This document shows, piece after piece, positions 1 through 11,939 of a DNA stretch of 64,000 nucleotides. A program made the position numbers and the translations under genes. The DNA is taken from positions 61,666,779 to 61,730,778 of the forward strand of contig CM075862.1 in the NCBI GenBank assembly GCA_037975125.1. The letters run 5' to 3'. The stretch is from Latrodectus hesperus. Taxonomy: Eukaryota > Arthropoda > Arachnida > Araneae > Theridiidae. The notes below the pieces were generated by a model that did no database searches, had not been told where the DNA came from, and was given only the letters and a program-made list of their open reading frames with translations. The number at the start of each line of letters is the position of its first letter. The first letter of the stretch is position 1.

Positions 1-119
1 TTCAGCACAAATCGTGGTACAGTTAGGTCCTTCGTGACTTCCCTCTTTGATTACATCATAGGTGTTGCATCCTTGTACTTTAGTAACTCTGTATGGTCCT
101 AAATATTTTGGTTTCAGTT

Positions 120-1040
120 TTAGGTGGGGTCCAAACTGAGTTCTCTTAATAGCGACCAAATCGTTAACTCCATATGATTAGGTTCTTTTCTTCTCAAATT
201 ATACGTTTTCCTGTTTTCTTCTTGGATCTTGAAAATTTGTTGTTTAGCATTCTTTCTGAGTTCATCTCTTTGAGGTGCAAAATTAGCTTGAAATTCCATT
301 TCAATCATTTCTTTTAGCTTATTTAGACCTCCAACGTTCATCTTCGTACCAAAAAGCAACTCAAAAGGTATGGTATCTATGGATCGTTGATATGTTGAAT
401 TAATCGTCTGCTGTAGTTCGTTCGTAAATTTATACCACTGAGATGGATGTTCTAAAGATAGCTTTGAAAGAACTGACATGATAGTTTGGTTGATCCTTTC
501 AACTTGTCCATTAGCTCTTGGCAGAACAGTGGTTATTAAATAATGTTTAATATTTTCTTTACAGCAATAATCTTCAAATTCAGCAGAGCTAAAAGCTGTA
601 CCTTTATCAGAAATTATTTGGAAGGGATTTCCAAAGACTGATTTTAGAGTTTCTAATTTCGAAATGACTTCAGCAGATGTTATGGTCTTTGTAGGGAAAA
701 TCCAAACGAACTTAGTAAAAGCGTCAATAATTGTTAAAACATACTTATAATTTTTATGTGTGATTTCAAAAGGTCCTAAAGATCCTAAATGATCAATATG
801 GTATGCGTATAGTGGTACGTCATTTTTATGCAATGGGTGTAATAAGCCTTCTTTCTTTCCTCTTTTGTAATTTACAAGAATACAGTGAACGCTGTTAGAT
901 ATGACATTTTCTACTTTCTGTTTAAGTTTGGGAATGAAATAATGGTCCTCAATGCTTTTCTCTGTATATTTGATTCCAGTATGTCCTTTTTCATGCGCAC
1001 TTCTAATAATTTCCGTCTGCATACTTCTTGGCACAACCAC
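120..1040 (-). pseudogene. Ty3/gypsy integrase (partial pol)
   Basis: This is the integrase end of pol, which joins the element's cDNA to host DNA. The N-terminal zinc domain is recognisable: His residues in HEKGHTG and a Cys in VHCIL. The last Cys expected in a CxxC pair is Val here, so the HHCC finger looks damaged. The catalytic core follows, with a first Asp in HIDHLG, a second in SDKGTAF and Glu in NGQVERINQTI, so the DDE triad appears intact. The frame runs to position 120 and is then lost, so the C-terminal tail is shifted or missing. No chromodomain is visible. It is the last pol domain of the element. Family assignment is firm; activity is unlikely given the damage elsewhere. Confidence 0.85.
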
Positions 1041-1103
1041 TAATTCCTTACCATCAACAAATTTATAAAGAACTCCGTTTCTATCAAAATAATCTTCATA
1101 ACT

Positions 1104-1512
1104 TCAGATTTTTAATAATTCTTTTATTGTTTTTATTTCATTATCATTATCTTGTGCTGATTTTAATTTCGGTATAATAGTATTGCTTGAGATGCAAACT
1201 ACGTTTACAGGGGATCTGCTTAGTGCGTCGACATAAACCATTCTTGTACCAGAACGATGTTCAATACTATAATTAAATTCTTGGAGCAGTAAAACCCAAC
1301 GAGCAACATGAGCTGACGAATCTCTTTTTTGCACAGTCTTTTTGAATGCGGCATAGTCAGTGACAATTTTAAATGGAATGAATTCCTAATAGGTAAACGC
1401 GAAATCTTTTTAACGCTTCAATAATTGCAAGAGCTTCAAGTTCGTAACTGGAATACTTCTTTTGGCATCTGGTGTCTTTTTACTCATGAAATAGGTAGGA
1501 TGGAAATTTTTA
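1104..1512 (-). pseudogene. Ty3/gypsy RNase H region, frameshifted
   Basis: This segment between RT and integrase encodes the RNase H part of pol, which removes RNA from the RNA:DNA hybrid. The readable part (1334-1104) holds VARWVLLLQEFNYSIEHRSG followed by a DALSRSP motif, the usual end of the gypsy RNase H domain before the integrase linker. The upstream part (about 1512-1335) resembles the YFMSKK and LEALAI region but lies in other frames. At least two frameshifts therefore separate it from the RT frame, which ends at 1513. The domain order supports the call. It cannot make an intact enzyme as it stands. Confidence 0.65.
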
Positions 1513-2430
1513 TCATTTAGGGATTTCTGTAATAAAATAGCTCCATAAATATCCTTCTTCGCTGGCGTCACAATTCAGTTCAGTTTCGTAATTTGAGTTG
1601 TATATACTTAACACAGGCTTTTCATGTAAAATTAACTTTAATTGATTAAAAGAGTTTCTTTCCTCTTCACCAAATTTAAACTTCCGATCTTTCTTCAAAA
1701 GATCACTCAATAGTCTAGCAATAATGGAATATTTTGGGATAAATTTCCTGAAATATCCAGTCAATCCGAAAAAATTATGGACCTGTTTCAAATTACGTGG
1801 TTCAGGGAAATGAAGCACAGCTTTGGTTTCCAAAGTAGATGGAAAAATTTTCCATTCTTCGATGACAGGGCCTAAAAGTTCAATGCGCTTCTTCAAAAAA
1901 TTGGATTTTCTAAAATTTATTTCTAGTCCATATTCACTCGCAAGATTTAGGACCTTTTCAAGCCGTTCGACTCCTTCTTCAGTTGAGGAAGACAAAGTAA
2001 TTATATCGTCCATATAAGGTAAGACAACACCATCATTAATCAATGGTCGGAAAATAGTATTAATAAATCTTTGAAACACTGCTGGAGAATTACATAGTCC
2101 AAAATGAACCTTAAGAAATTGGTACTGACCTTCATGAGTTACAAATGAAGTGTATTTTCTACTATGCTTCTTTACCTCTACATGGAAAAATCCGTTTTTG
2201 AGATCAATTGTACTAAACACACCCGATTCCTGCAATCTATCCAATATATCTTCAATCAATGGGAGGGGAAATCTATCTTTTACAATTACTTTATTTAAAC
2301 TCCGATAATCAATGCACAAACGAGGTATTACATCTTTTTTCTTTACGATTACTACTGGGCTACAATATTCTGAAGAACTGGGTTCTATTATACCTTGTTC
2401 TAACCATTCGTCTATTTGAGTTTCAACAAT
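1513..2430 (-). pseudogene. Ty3/gypsy reverse transcriptase
   Basis: This is the reverse transcriptase domain. It reads LCIDYRSLN, then STIDLKNGFFHVEV, HFGLCNSP and the catalytic box PYMDDI (YMDD in place of the commoner YIDD or YVDD), then LGPVIEEWKI and FFGLTGYFRKFI from the connection region. It ends in DASEEGY, the start of RNase H, where a frameshift near 1545 breaks the frame. The frame is continuous upstream with the protease frame except for one in-frame TAG at 2431-2433. Protease and RT were therefore one polyprotein, now split by that stop. The methionine at 2319 is internal and not a real start. Confidence 0.85.
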
Positions 2431-3003
2431 CTATTTCTCTGAAAATGGTAATCTACGGGGTTGATGAAATATGGGCGCATTACTTTTTAACAAAGTATCT
2501 AATTGAACATTTGTTGATTTTGTTTTACGTGGTACATAACTCGAAACTAATTGTTGCACTTTATATTTAAAATATTTTGGAATATTAGGTTCAATGTTCA
2601 GTTCAACTTCATTAAAAGTTAAATCAATAGGTAGAATTGATAAAGTATTAACTTCTTTTACACATTGATATTTATTTTTAATCTTAATTCCGTTTTCATT
2701 AATTAAAATTTCACCCTGCATTAGTACATTCATTCCTATGAAATCATCTATTTTAATTTTTCCCTTAAAATAGCCTAACCGCTTTACTATGCATTTACCA
2801 AAACCACTTAGAGAAGAATTTAACGGAAATAACTCAACAACATTTAATTTATCAAAAAAAGATTTACGAATCAAAGTTACTTGGCTTCCAGTATCTATTA
2901 ATGCATTAACATTCAAGTTATTAATCATTACATCATTCAGTATTGGTTTAACATTAACATTCATTGTGGCTACTTCAGGTTTAGAATCAATTTCTGGGCA
3001 CAA
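2431..3003 (-). pseudogene. Ty3/gypsy aspartic protease and RT leader
   Basis: The frame holds a retropepsin-type active site, ALIDTGSQVTLIRKSFF, so it is the protease that matures the element's own polyprotein. The DTG triad is intact. After the protease comes a linker and then the start of the RT leader (RRLPFSEK), where an in-frame TAG ends the frame. Just upstream (about 3045-3004) a zinc knuckle, CFRCNNFGHKASLC, is continuous with this frame. A second knuckle start (CFNCGEK) lies near 3100 in another frame, so a frameshift separates the two. The neighbours on both sides fit a gag-pol junction. Confidence 0.8.
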
Positions 3004-3397
3004 TGAAGCTTTGTGACCAAAATTATTACATCGAAAACATTTAATACCCTTCTCTTTATGTTCACAAAATTTAGAAATATGATTTTTTCACCACAATTAA
3101 AACAAATTTTATTTTTACGATCATCAAAATCACTGTATTTCATCTTTCCAAAACCATCATAGTACCTTATTTTATTTACACTTTCATTCTTAGAATTAAC
3201 TCTACTACTATATTCATACTTTGATTTCGTTTTATCAAAATTATTATATTTATCATGAGAATTATATTTTGTTTTCGTTTTATCGAAAGCATTTTTACTT
3301 TTAACACAGAATCACTTTTTATTACTTCATAAACTTTGAGTTTCTCTTTAAATTCACTTAAATTCTTACATCCATACAAAATAATTTTGTTTTCTTC

Positions 3398-3703
3398 TCA
3401 ATCATTTATTCCATGAATAACATAATGCATTAAGGCAGATTCTTCAATTTTACCGCAATTGCACGCCTTCATTTTTAAAAAATACTCCTGAACAGATTCA
3501 GAATAAAGCATTTTTCTTTTACGCAAAAGATCGTGCAACTTAGCTGAGTTTATTTCAAACGCAAATTCCTTAATCAAGGCTTGTCTCAATTTTAGCCAAA
3601 AATTTATATGCGGTTCTCTTCGAACGAATAATAGAGCATTTCCTCCCAACGATTTTATAGCCATAACAAATTTTTGTAAATCTGATAAATAAATTAATTT
3701 CGA
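3398..3703 (-). pseudogene. Ty3/gypsy gag, 3' part
   Basis: This frame is the continuation of gag after the LINE insertion. It carries capsid-like sequence (WLKLRQALIKEF, KMLYSESVQEYFLKMKA, ALMHYVIHGIND), the pattern of the gypsy retrotransposon gag domain. It ends at a stop near 3398. The next stretch toward the zinc knuckles (3379-3176) is broken by frameshifts. It joins the 5' gag part across the LINE: the 14-bp sequence at 3704-3717 is repeated at 7542-7555, and the reading frame runs straight on if the LINE and one repeat are discounted. Confidence 0.7.
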
Positions 3704-3717
3704 CATATCCTCAAAAC

Positions 3718-6700
3718 TTCTTCTTCTTCATTCAACGCCCGCCCGTGGCCGATGGGCCATTTGGCGCCGTGCTTCCCAGTAGAGTCCAGCCCGCCCATGC
3801 AAGTCGTCGTCGGCCTGTTCCAGAGCATTACAGTAAGCCAGGTGTTCGGCTGTACCCTCGCCTGTAGAACACAGGGGGCAGAGGGGAGTATCGGCAAGGC
3901 CGATCCTGTGGAGATGCTTCTGAAGGTAGTCGTGACCCGTTGCCATCCTGAAGGTGGCAACCGCCACTCCACGCGGCAGGCTGTTGGGGATGGTATTGCA
4001 TCTGACAACCGTCTCCCATCTTTTGCCAACAGCAGCTGCCTCCCAGGCTGTCCTAATTGATTTTTTAATACGTAGATTAATAGTACTACGTGCAGCAGAA
4101 AAGCTTATAGGCCTGTCTTCTTGGGTCAAGTCACATCCAGATTTGGCAAGCCTATCTGCACGCTCATTGCCATCAATATCACAATGCCCTGGCACCCATT
4201 GCAAACAGATTTCAGTTCTTTCTTGCAGTTGTGAAAGGATTTCCCGGCAGGCCATAACAAGGGCATCATGTGGGAACAATGAAGTTATGGCCTGAAGAGC
4301 TGCTGTTGAGTCAGAAAGGAAAACCACCTTTTTAAGGCCCGGCAGTTGCATTAATCGTCTGGCAGCCTCACAAATAGCAGCTACCTCCCCGTCAAAGTTT
4401 GTCATATGTTTGCCGACCGGAAAAGAACCCTCAGCAAGAGATGAATAAAAGCCAGCACCACAATTCTCGCCCATTGCCGAGCCGTCTGTGTATACATGGT
4501 ACCATTCTGCCATTGGATATATAGATACAAGCATATCCAGTGTGGCGGCTTTTAAGATCTGTGGTAAGACATCCTCTTTGCGATCCTTTATGCCAGGGAG
4601 GTTTAAGCAAACAGGGATGTTGGGTATATCCTTCACAAGCGTTGGCCGGGGAAAATGGAGTCGCTCACCGGAGTAAACCTTATACTTTCTCTGAAGCAAT
4701 AATGATTTTTCCAGAGGGGTAAGCTGTGTCACTAAACGCAATTTAGCAGTTTTGTAAGTCTCCCAAAAACCATCACCGACACGGCGAGATCTCTCAAAGA
4801 ATCTCAGAAGGACTTTGTCACGACGAGCTTCAAGGGGCTCAATTTGCGTTTGGCTCTCAAGAGCAGTGATGGGAGTGGAAACAGCAGCACCGCAGACAAT
4901 TCGAAGGGCATTATTTTGGACGACGTTAAGTTTCTGTCTAGTAGTTTCGCTAGCTGTAGACAGCGCTTCACAGCTATATTCAAGAACAGGGCGAATGTAT
5001 GATTTATAAGTAGTGGCAAGGACGTCTTGATTGGCCCCCAAGTGGTGCCCGTAAGACGTCTCAGGATTTGAAGTCTATCAGTAGCTTTCTTTTGAATATT
5101 ATCGATATGTGGAGCCCAGCTAAGCCTTTTATCCATGGTCACACCAAGATAGTTGGTAGCTTGTGTAATTTTTAGAGGAAGTGTGTCGTACACAAGATTC
5201 ACAGAATGTTGTTTTGTAGACAAAGTAAAAAGTTGTGCGGTTGTTTTTTCTTCATTTACAACCATATCATTCTCCAGACACCATGCATTAAGGTGCTTTA
5301 ACGCATTATTAAGACAATCTTCTGTAGATTGGATGTCGCTGCTCGTTGACCACATAACGAGATCATCAGCATAACACAAAACCTCCATTCCAGGCAATTT
5401 CAGTTTACTAATTAGGTCATTGATCATGATGTTAAATAGGACACAGCTTAGAACTGCTCCCTGGGGAGGCCTCTCTTTTGCTGACGAAAGCCTGAGGAGG
5501 TGTCATGATATCGAACTCTAATGAACCTCTGAGACAAGAAACTCGTAAGCCATTTCAGCATGTTGCCATGGATGTTAAGATTCACCAACTTGTTTAGCAA
5601 TATCTTCCGACTCACAGTATCATAGGCTCCCTTAAAATCGATAAAGCAGGCAAGCGTAGACATCTTTCGGTGAAAACCATCTTTTACGAACTGGGTTAGT
5701 TTCATAATCTGATCTGTGGTAGACATGTGCTTACGAAAGCCAGCTTGCTCATGTCTAATCACTTGGTATCGGTCCAAAAACACCTGAAGACGATTGTTGA
5801 CCATACGTTCCATAACTTTACATAAGACACATGTCAGGCTTATAGGTCTGTAGCTCTCAGTTAAACAAGGATCTTTACCCTTCTTCAAAATAGGAATTAC
5901 CTCCGCCTTCCTCCACACGGCAGGGGTACCTTGATGCCATGTTTGATTAATAGCCTCGAGAAGCACGAACAGAGCTCTGCCCCCGAGGTGGATGATGAAC
6001 TCTGAGAAAATATTATCAGGGCCGCAGGCCTTCTTTGTCTTTAAAGATGCGATAGCCAGTCTCAGCTCAGCTTCACTGAAATCGTCATCCAAGACAGCAC
6101 TGTCAAATTCGGGCAGGACCGCACTAGGGACAGTGTTTCCTCTACGGTGAGGGAAAGTAGAGGAGCAGGATGAGAATCTCCTACAAAAAAGGTCGGCAAT
6201 TTCTGTTTTGCAGGTAACAAAGTTATTACCATTGGAAATTGGGGTCACTTTACTTGGCTGTTTGGCGTTATTAAGTCTAGATATAAAACGATGGGCCTTG
6301 GCGCCATCCCTGCGATAGTCAAGGTTTGCTACAAAATCTCTAAAAGCACGCCGTTTGCTCTGGATGATCTCTTTCTTAAGTGCAGCCTGTGCTCTTCTCA
6401 AGTTTATGCAATCAGCGAGTTTTCCTGTTCGTTCTGCAGTTTCTCTGGCCCTGTTCCTAGTCTCCTTCAGATTTGTGAGTTTTTCCGTCCAGAAAGGGGA
6501 GAACTTCTTCACTTGACCTCTCGGTATGCATTTAGAAGCCGCAGAGAGAAGCACCTCAGCAATATTTCTGAAAGTGATGTCTGGGTTAGAGGAAATAAGA
6601 TTCCCAGTTAAATTAGCATCAGTCTCGGCAGCATACTCGCGCCATTTGGCCTTCCTAAAATTCCAACGGCTGAGAACTCTTTGCTGGAAGACTTTGACTT

Positions 6701-7541
6701 TAGGTGTGATTTTTGCTGCAATAATACGATGACCACAGCCAGAGGGGTCGTCAAGAAGATGATGTTCACATCTATCCACTAGGCTGGTATGAGGAAGCAG
6801 TAAGTCAGGTCTACTAGAATGTCCATCAAATGACAAGAAAGTTGGTCCCGTATCAATAGGGTCTAAAGAGCAGTTGTCAATTAGAGTCTCAAGTGTACAA
6901 CCCACACTTGTGGTTCTCTCGTAACCCCACCGAGTCGAAGGAGCGTTGAAATCACCGATTACTATAGTAGAATTCGTTATTGCCTGTTCCAACAATGTAA
7001 AGTCAAAAATGTTTGTGGGAGGGTTATAGGCGGCCACGATTCGAAAATGTGTTCCTGTCCAGCCAAATGTCTATTTGGACTGCCTCCAGCTTATCACTTG
7101 CGTTCATAGTATGTAAAATTTTAGTTTTGGAGGCACAGTCATTACCAATTCCAATAACCATTCCAGAGGCTACCTGTCGTCCACGAGGGACAGTATGCAT
7201 GGTGTATCCGTTCAACTGATAAAAAAGGATATTGTCAGTCGCAGCACCAGCTTCAGCGACAACAAAGACGTCAGCACTCTGATCATGAATACAATTTTTC
7301 AATTCGTTATACTTCGATGGACTCAGTCCACCAGCGTTCCAGAATAAAAATTTAAAAACACGAGCTTTCCGCCGGGGGACGGCGACGTTCTGGCCCTGAG
7401 AAGGGCCGTTTGAAGGCTGTCGTTGCAGACTTGCTCTTGCGAACTTTCGACTCCACTTTGGCATGGTTGGAGGCGCAGAGCTGTAGATCATTTAGCGTTA
7501 TCCAGGGTGCACCACGAGGAGGCGAACTACTTTGCACCCCG
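3718..7541 (-). mobile_element. I-like LINE (endonuclease, RT, RNase H), 5'-truncated
   Basis: This non-LTR retrotransposon is inserted in gypsy gag. The 14-bp sequence CATATCCTCAAAAC flanks it on both sides (3704-3717 and 7542-7555) as the target-site duplication. Read on the minus strand it has an APE-type endonuclease, RT and RNase H, and ends in a (GAA)n tail (plus strand 3718-3730) rather than poly(A). A LINE with RNase H in ORF2 fits the I group or a related clade; the exact clade cannot be set by eye. No ORF1 is present and the 5' end falls just upstream of the endonuclease, which suggests 5' truncation during insertion. Confidence 0.9.
3728..7491 (-). pseudogene. LINE ORF2 polyprotein, three frameshifts
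   Basis: Four overlapping frames read as one protein. 7491-7024: start of the endonuclease (FLFWNAGGLSPSKYNEL). 7037-5448: rest of the endonuclease (IGDFNAPSTRWG) and RT fingers (YRPISLTCVLCKVMERM, CFIDFKGAYDTVSR). 5427-4804: RT palm with YADD in LCYADDLVMWS. 5041-3728: thumb, then RNase H (YTDGSAMGENCGAGFYS, LSDSTAALQAI, WVPGHCDIDGNERADRLA), then a Cys-His cluster (CPLCSTGEGTAEHLAYC) and the end RPRAGVE. Frame changes near 7030, 5450 and 5040 inactivate it. The catalytic residues themselves look present. Codon use is clearly more GC-rich than the surrounding DNA. Confidence 0.88.
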
Positions 7542-8093
7542 CATATCCTCAAAACGATCAATCCAATTAATTAAATTTTCATGGGATTCTGCATTAAATT
7601 TAGTAATAGTGCTCTCGTTATCTTCATAGTTAATATTAACACTTGGAATAACATGATGTGCATAAAAGTCATTTTCACAAACATTATCATTTTCTTTAAA
7701 ATAGTCAGTTGCACTCTTCTTTTTATTTATATTGCATTGCATTGAAAAATCATTTCTACTTCTTTCTTTCTCCACTTCACTTTCTGAGTCAGCAGATTCC
7801 GAATCCTCTTTAGTGTTTTGAGCTAAGAGTTCAAGATCACATAACTGAGATAAAATTCTTTCTGCGAGTTTTGCTTGAGATCCTTGAAAAGAAACACTTA
7901 AAATATCAAATGTAGTTATAAGCTCGCCAAACGAAAACGCATTGTTTATATTTTTTAATTTGTCTTGATACTCATTAGTTTCAAAATCAAAACCATCAAA
8001 ATTTCTAATTCTTTTACGATTTAATCTATCTCCATCATAATCAAAAATCAATCTGTGCAAAATTTTGATTTTATCTGCTTTAAAATTTTTCAA
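7542..8093 (-). pseudogene. Ty3/gypsy gag, 5' part
   Basis: An open frame of about 180 codons begins at an ATG at 8093 and runs down to the LINE boundary. It is rich in Lys, Asn, Asp and Ser, contains a Ser/Glu-rich stretch (ESADSESEVEKERS) and ends with NLINWIDRFEDM, which continues in the gag 3' part at 3703. No domain is certain in this N-terminal half. It is called gag because of its position upstream of protease and its continuity with the capsid-like segment. It is the first ORF after the presumed leader at 8094-8250. Confidence 0.6.
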
Positions 8094-8149
8094 TGCAACG
8101 ATCTTATTTCATTTATATCGCTTAATATCATCTTGTACTATGGAAAATG

Positions 8150-11100
8150 TTCACGTACCTCTTAAAGATGTTCGATGAGGATCCTCGTCTTTCTCTGGTT
8201 CCAAACCGATAATTAAACGTCTTTTTCTAATGTAAATGCTTTCAACTATCTGATGCGACAATCATTTAAATCAATCCCACTTATATATATACATACATAG
8301 ATAGATATAGATATCATGTTGGAAAATAAAGTTTAAGTACAGAATTCAATATTCATCTTTTGTTTTGAGAATAGATGACTTATAGATTTCAATGTAATTT
8401 ACGGATTTCATGTTTCAGTGTATTATTGAGGTATTTGAACCTTGGAAAATACAAAGCAATCTATGGCTATAATTGGAGGGACAAGGAGTGTCCTTCAAGA
8501 AATTTATGTAATTGAAATGACGAATGCTAAACGCCAATTAAGACAAGCTTGTCTATTAACTAGAATCACGGATGTTTTCTGACTTCTCAAAGGCAATAAT
8601 GTGAATTTTTTGTTTTCAAAAGTAAGTTTTCAACAGATGGTTTTATCGTACTTTTATAATGATGTTCTTTCGTGAGCTTCAAGCACTGTAAGGACTAAAA
8701 ATTCTTATTTTCAACTTATTTTGAAATTAAATTCAACTGTTGTTTACTGATTGTCCCCTCTTAAATAAGACACTAGACGCGTTTCAGTACATTAAGAAAA
8801 AAACATTTGGGTATGAAATTATCTGATACTCAATCCAAACAGATCACATTATTGATGCATTAAGATAATGATATAAGCTAGAGTAGCATAAAAAATGCAA
8901 GAACCTGCTTATCGTTCTATATTGCAGTTTATTGGCTCGAATATATCCGAACAAGATACCAAGAGTTTATGTTGTACCTTGAACTACAGTTATTCATATA
9001 TTTCTTTTCAGACATGATTATGCTAAACCTTATTTAATTTATCTTACGAAGAAAATGCTTGAAATTGGACCAATGAAGCATTTGAAAGGCACAGCATCCA
9101 TATATTTTATTTAAATCCTAACAAGCATGTATAATATTCACTCAGACAAATGTTGCTAAGAGAATATGATGTCATTTTACAATATGTGACATGATAAGGT
9201 TTCGTCAGTAATATAACAGTATTTTCCAATTTTTCATGGATACCTTAATCATATACGTGTAATACAAGGGTGTAACAGCTGTATGGAAGAACAATTTTCT
9301 ATTTTAAATACCTTTCATAATTCCTAAGTAGTTCATTTTTTAATCATTTACATGCAACAAATTCATTGTCTTGAAGCATATTTTCAACCCTTTTATATTG
9401 TACAAAAAAATTAAGACTTCAATAGAGTTTACGACGTTTTTAATCCGTATTTTATTTTTACTTGCATAATCTCTCTTTCCCTGTGTAAGTTTTACAATAT
9501 TTTTTCCACTTTTATGATTGTAATTTAAATGTTTTTGAGTATTACATTCATACGTTTAAATATGTGACATGTTAGGTTAAGTGTGAACAGTTTTAAGTAG
9601 AAGAAAAGTAAATCAAAGGATGATAAAAAAGTAATTTTTTTACTTCAAATGAACTCAAAACAAAAGTAAATAAAGGAAAAATTAAGTCTATTGTTGGGCT
9701 CATATTACTTCTGAATATCCAAGATATACCATCTGTAAATGATAAACCATGTGTTCTTTGGGCTATTAATCTGTTTCTAAGTACAACTGTAATTGCTGAT
9801 TCATTTACTTGTGTCCAATTGCATGCTATCAATCACATTATGAAAATATCACTCATGTCTTGAGCCATTAGAAAAATCCAAATTTCGGCTGAGTCTCTTG
9901 TCTCTTATTTCAATTTGAATAATTCTTAAAATGCTAAGCACAATTCCCTTAATAATCATTTTCCAAAATCTCTTAAGCAGTCTGCAAATAACTGTTCCCA
10001 ATCCAGTAAAGATTGAAATTTTACTTGTAATGTTTGCTCATTGCCAATTTATTAAATGTTAAATATAAATGACGTGAAATTTTCTAATTAAAAATCATCT
10101 ATCTATTTAAGACATAAATATAAATATATTTCAGATAAATAAAATACATTTTAAACTCTTTTAATCTAACATTTAAATTTTGTCACTAATATTACTGATT
10201 TTTTTAAAATTTATTTAATTATTTGAAAGCAAATTTATGAATGATTATTTTTAATGAATTCATTAAGCTCGAAAATGAAGGAAAGTATCTTAATAAATGT
10301 CCAGAATACTAAATATGGCTGTGATTTTTGTTCCATTTTAATATTTCTCTTAAATTTCTTATGTGACGCAGTGAATACATTAGATAGATATCCCATATAA
10401 TCACATCTGTGCTGAATTTCTTCAAACACGCGCGAGGGGAAGTAAATCTGTCCCATAGAGCCCTATTTTAATGGTATTGCCACCTTTCAAAATTTATTGA
10501 TCATAAACTGCTACGAGATGCAAGTTCTATCTGAGGCACCCGCAATAAATGAAGACAACATCAGCAAATGCAAGGAAATTTACGAGTTTCTTTTATGTTA
10601 TTTTGAAGTTGGGATTACAACTTCAGTTAATCTGCTACAGCTAATAAATGTACGCATCTTGTTTGAAAACTAGAAGACACTATTTTTGAAATTTGACTTT
10701 TAAAACACAGGAAGAAGTATGAGCAAAGATTTCAATGAAAAAAAGATATGTATTTTGGAAAATATACTTAAAAATTGGATAATGAGAGAAAAGGCAAAAA
10801 TAAAATATCAAAAGTAATTTACTTCTAACAGTAATTTTTAATATAACAATTTCTGGGAGAATTTTGCTGGGTAACATATTGATTTATTTAAAGAAAAATT
10901 ACAATTTTTTTTATTCATTTAACTGTATAGTTTACTCTAAAGATAAAATCTGAAAATTTAATTTATCATTTATAAATATTCATTTACAAGTACATATTAA
11001 CACACTGCTCTATTTCTTGCGAATAAAATAAAAAGCACCTGTTTTACTTTTCCAATTTTCATTGAAGATGATTAAACTTTTCAAAAATTACCATCTTATG

Positions 11101-11776
11101 ATGCCTTTTTCTGATAATAATGCATCATTCCATCCTTGCTTCTTATGACCAAAATAAATGACATTGCTCAAGAAATATAGATGTTAAATGCATATGAATC
11201 AACTTTATGTGCATGGTCTGGTATCCTGATTTTTATTTATCCCAACATTTAACATTTTTATGCAAGTTTAATGATTTTTATATGACACTTTTCAGATTGC
11301 ATCATTTTAATAATTTACAAATTTTGCGATACAAATGTTGACGTGAAATAAATAAATTCATTTTGATATAAATCTATAATGACTTTTCAATCAGAACACT
11401 TTGGAACAAGAAAGATTTGCATAATGTAATCATTCACTCACAAAAGGATTACGAGTTTGATAAGTTAATTTAATACATTAAATTTTATAAATAGAGAATC
11501 ACATATAATGTCTGGTAACTGAGTACATTTTGTAAAATTTGGAAAAAGAAGGAATTATATTCGACACATGTGCGTTATAAAGATAATTCAAAATCAATCA
11601 GAATATGATCCTCTTTTTGATATTATGTTGTAGATAGCCTAAGAATCAAAGAATATTATAAGGCATTTAAACATCTGTGGCTTTTAGCACTTGAAGGGAA
11701 ACTTTTCATAGACAGGGGACTAAATTCATGTCTCAAATGAAGAAGCCCGGAAAAGTTTCCAATCACTCGCATGGGA
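8150..11776. other. Gene-free AT-rich stretch
   Basis: I see no coding frame with recognisable domains, no splice-bounded exon and no clear repeat. A short run of TA, CATA and GATA units lies at about 8283-8312. The small open frames here (for example 9593-9832, 10235-10456, 10680-10877) are low-complexity and look like chance. Confidence 0.6.
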
Positions 11777-11822
11777 AGAAGTGCATGCAGACAACAGGAA
11801 ACTGTTATCTGCATGCACTTCT
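11777..11822. repeat. Hairpin A: 21-bp inverted repeat, GAAA loop
   Basis: The arms are 11777-11797 and 11802-11822. They are complementary at 20 of 21 positions, and the loop at 11798-11801 is GAAA. The single mismatch would be a G-U pair if transcribed from the minus strand. It is followed within 35 bases by a second, longer hairpin. Confidence 0.85.
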
Positions 11823-11856
11823 AGCTGTTTCTTCTATTCATATACTTCTGGTTGGG

Positions 11857-11924
11857 ATTTCTGTTGAATGAAAGGAGATGGATGTTGTCTTTATAACATT
11901 CATCTTCTTTCATTCAACAGAAAT
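11857..11924. repeat. Hairpin B: 30-bp inverted repeat
   Basis: The arms are 11857-11886 and 11895-11924, with 28 of 30 positions complementary and an 8-base loop. Both mismatches would be G-U wobbles in a plus-strand transcript, so the RNA stem would be fully paired. There is no coding frame. Confidence 0.85.
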
Positions 11925-11939
11925 TGGGATTGAAAATTT

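Larger units (their letters stand above)
1..8150 (-). mobile_element. Ty3/gypsy LTR retrotransposon, decayed, interrupted by a LINE
   Basis: On the minus strand the order is gag (8093 to 7542, then 3706 to 3398), CCHC knuckles (about 3120-3004), aspartic protease (3003-2431), RT (2319-1513), RNase H (about 1500-1104) and integrase (1040-120), the Ty3/gypsy order. Several frameshifts and stops show it is inactive. The LINE at 3718-7541 sits inside gag. The left end is cut by the window edge, so the 3' LTR is not seen. I could not define a 5' LTR or primer-binding site above 8100; the right boundary is only a guess, set just beyond the gag start. No envelope gene is visible in the part shown. 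Confidence 0.85.

Noticed and set aside
3752..5374. Several plus-strand open frames over the LINE at 3718-7541.
   Set aside because: They are shadows of the minus-strand ORF2 and show no motifs.
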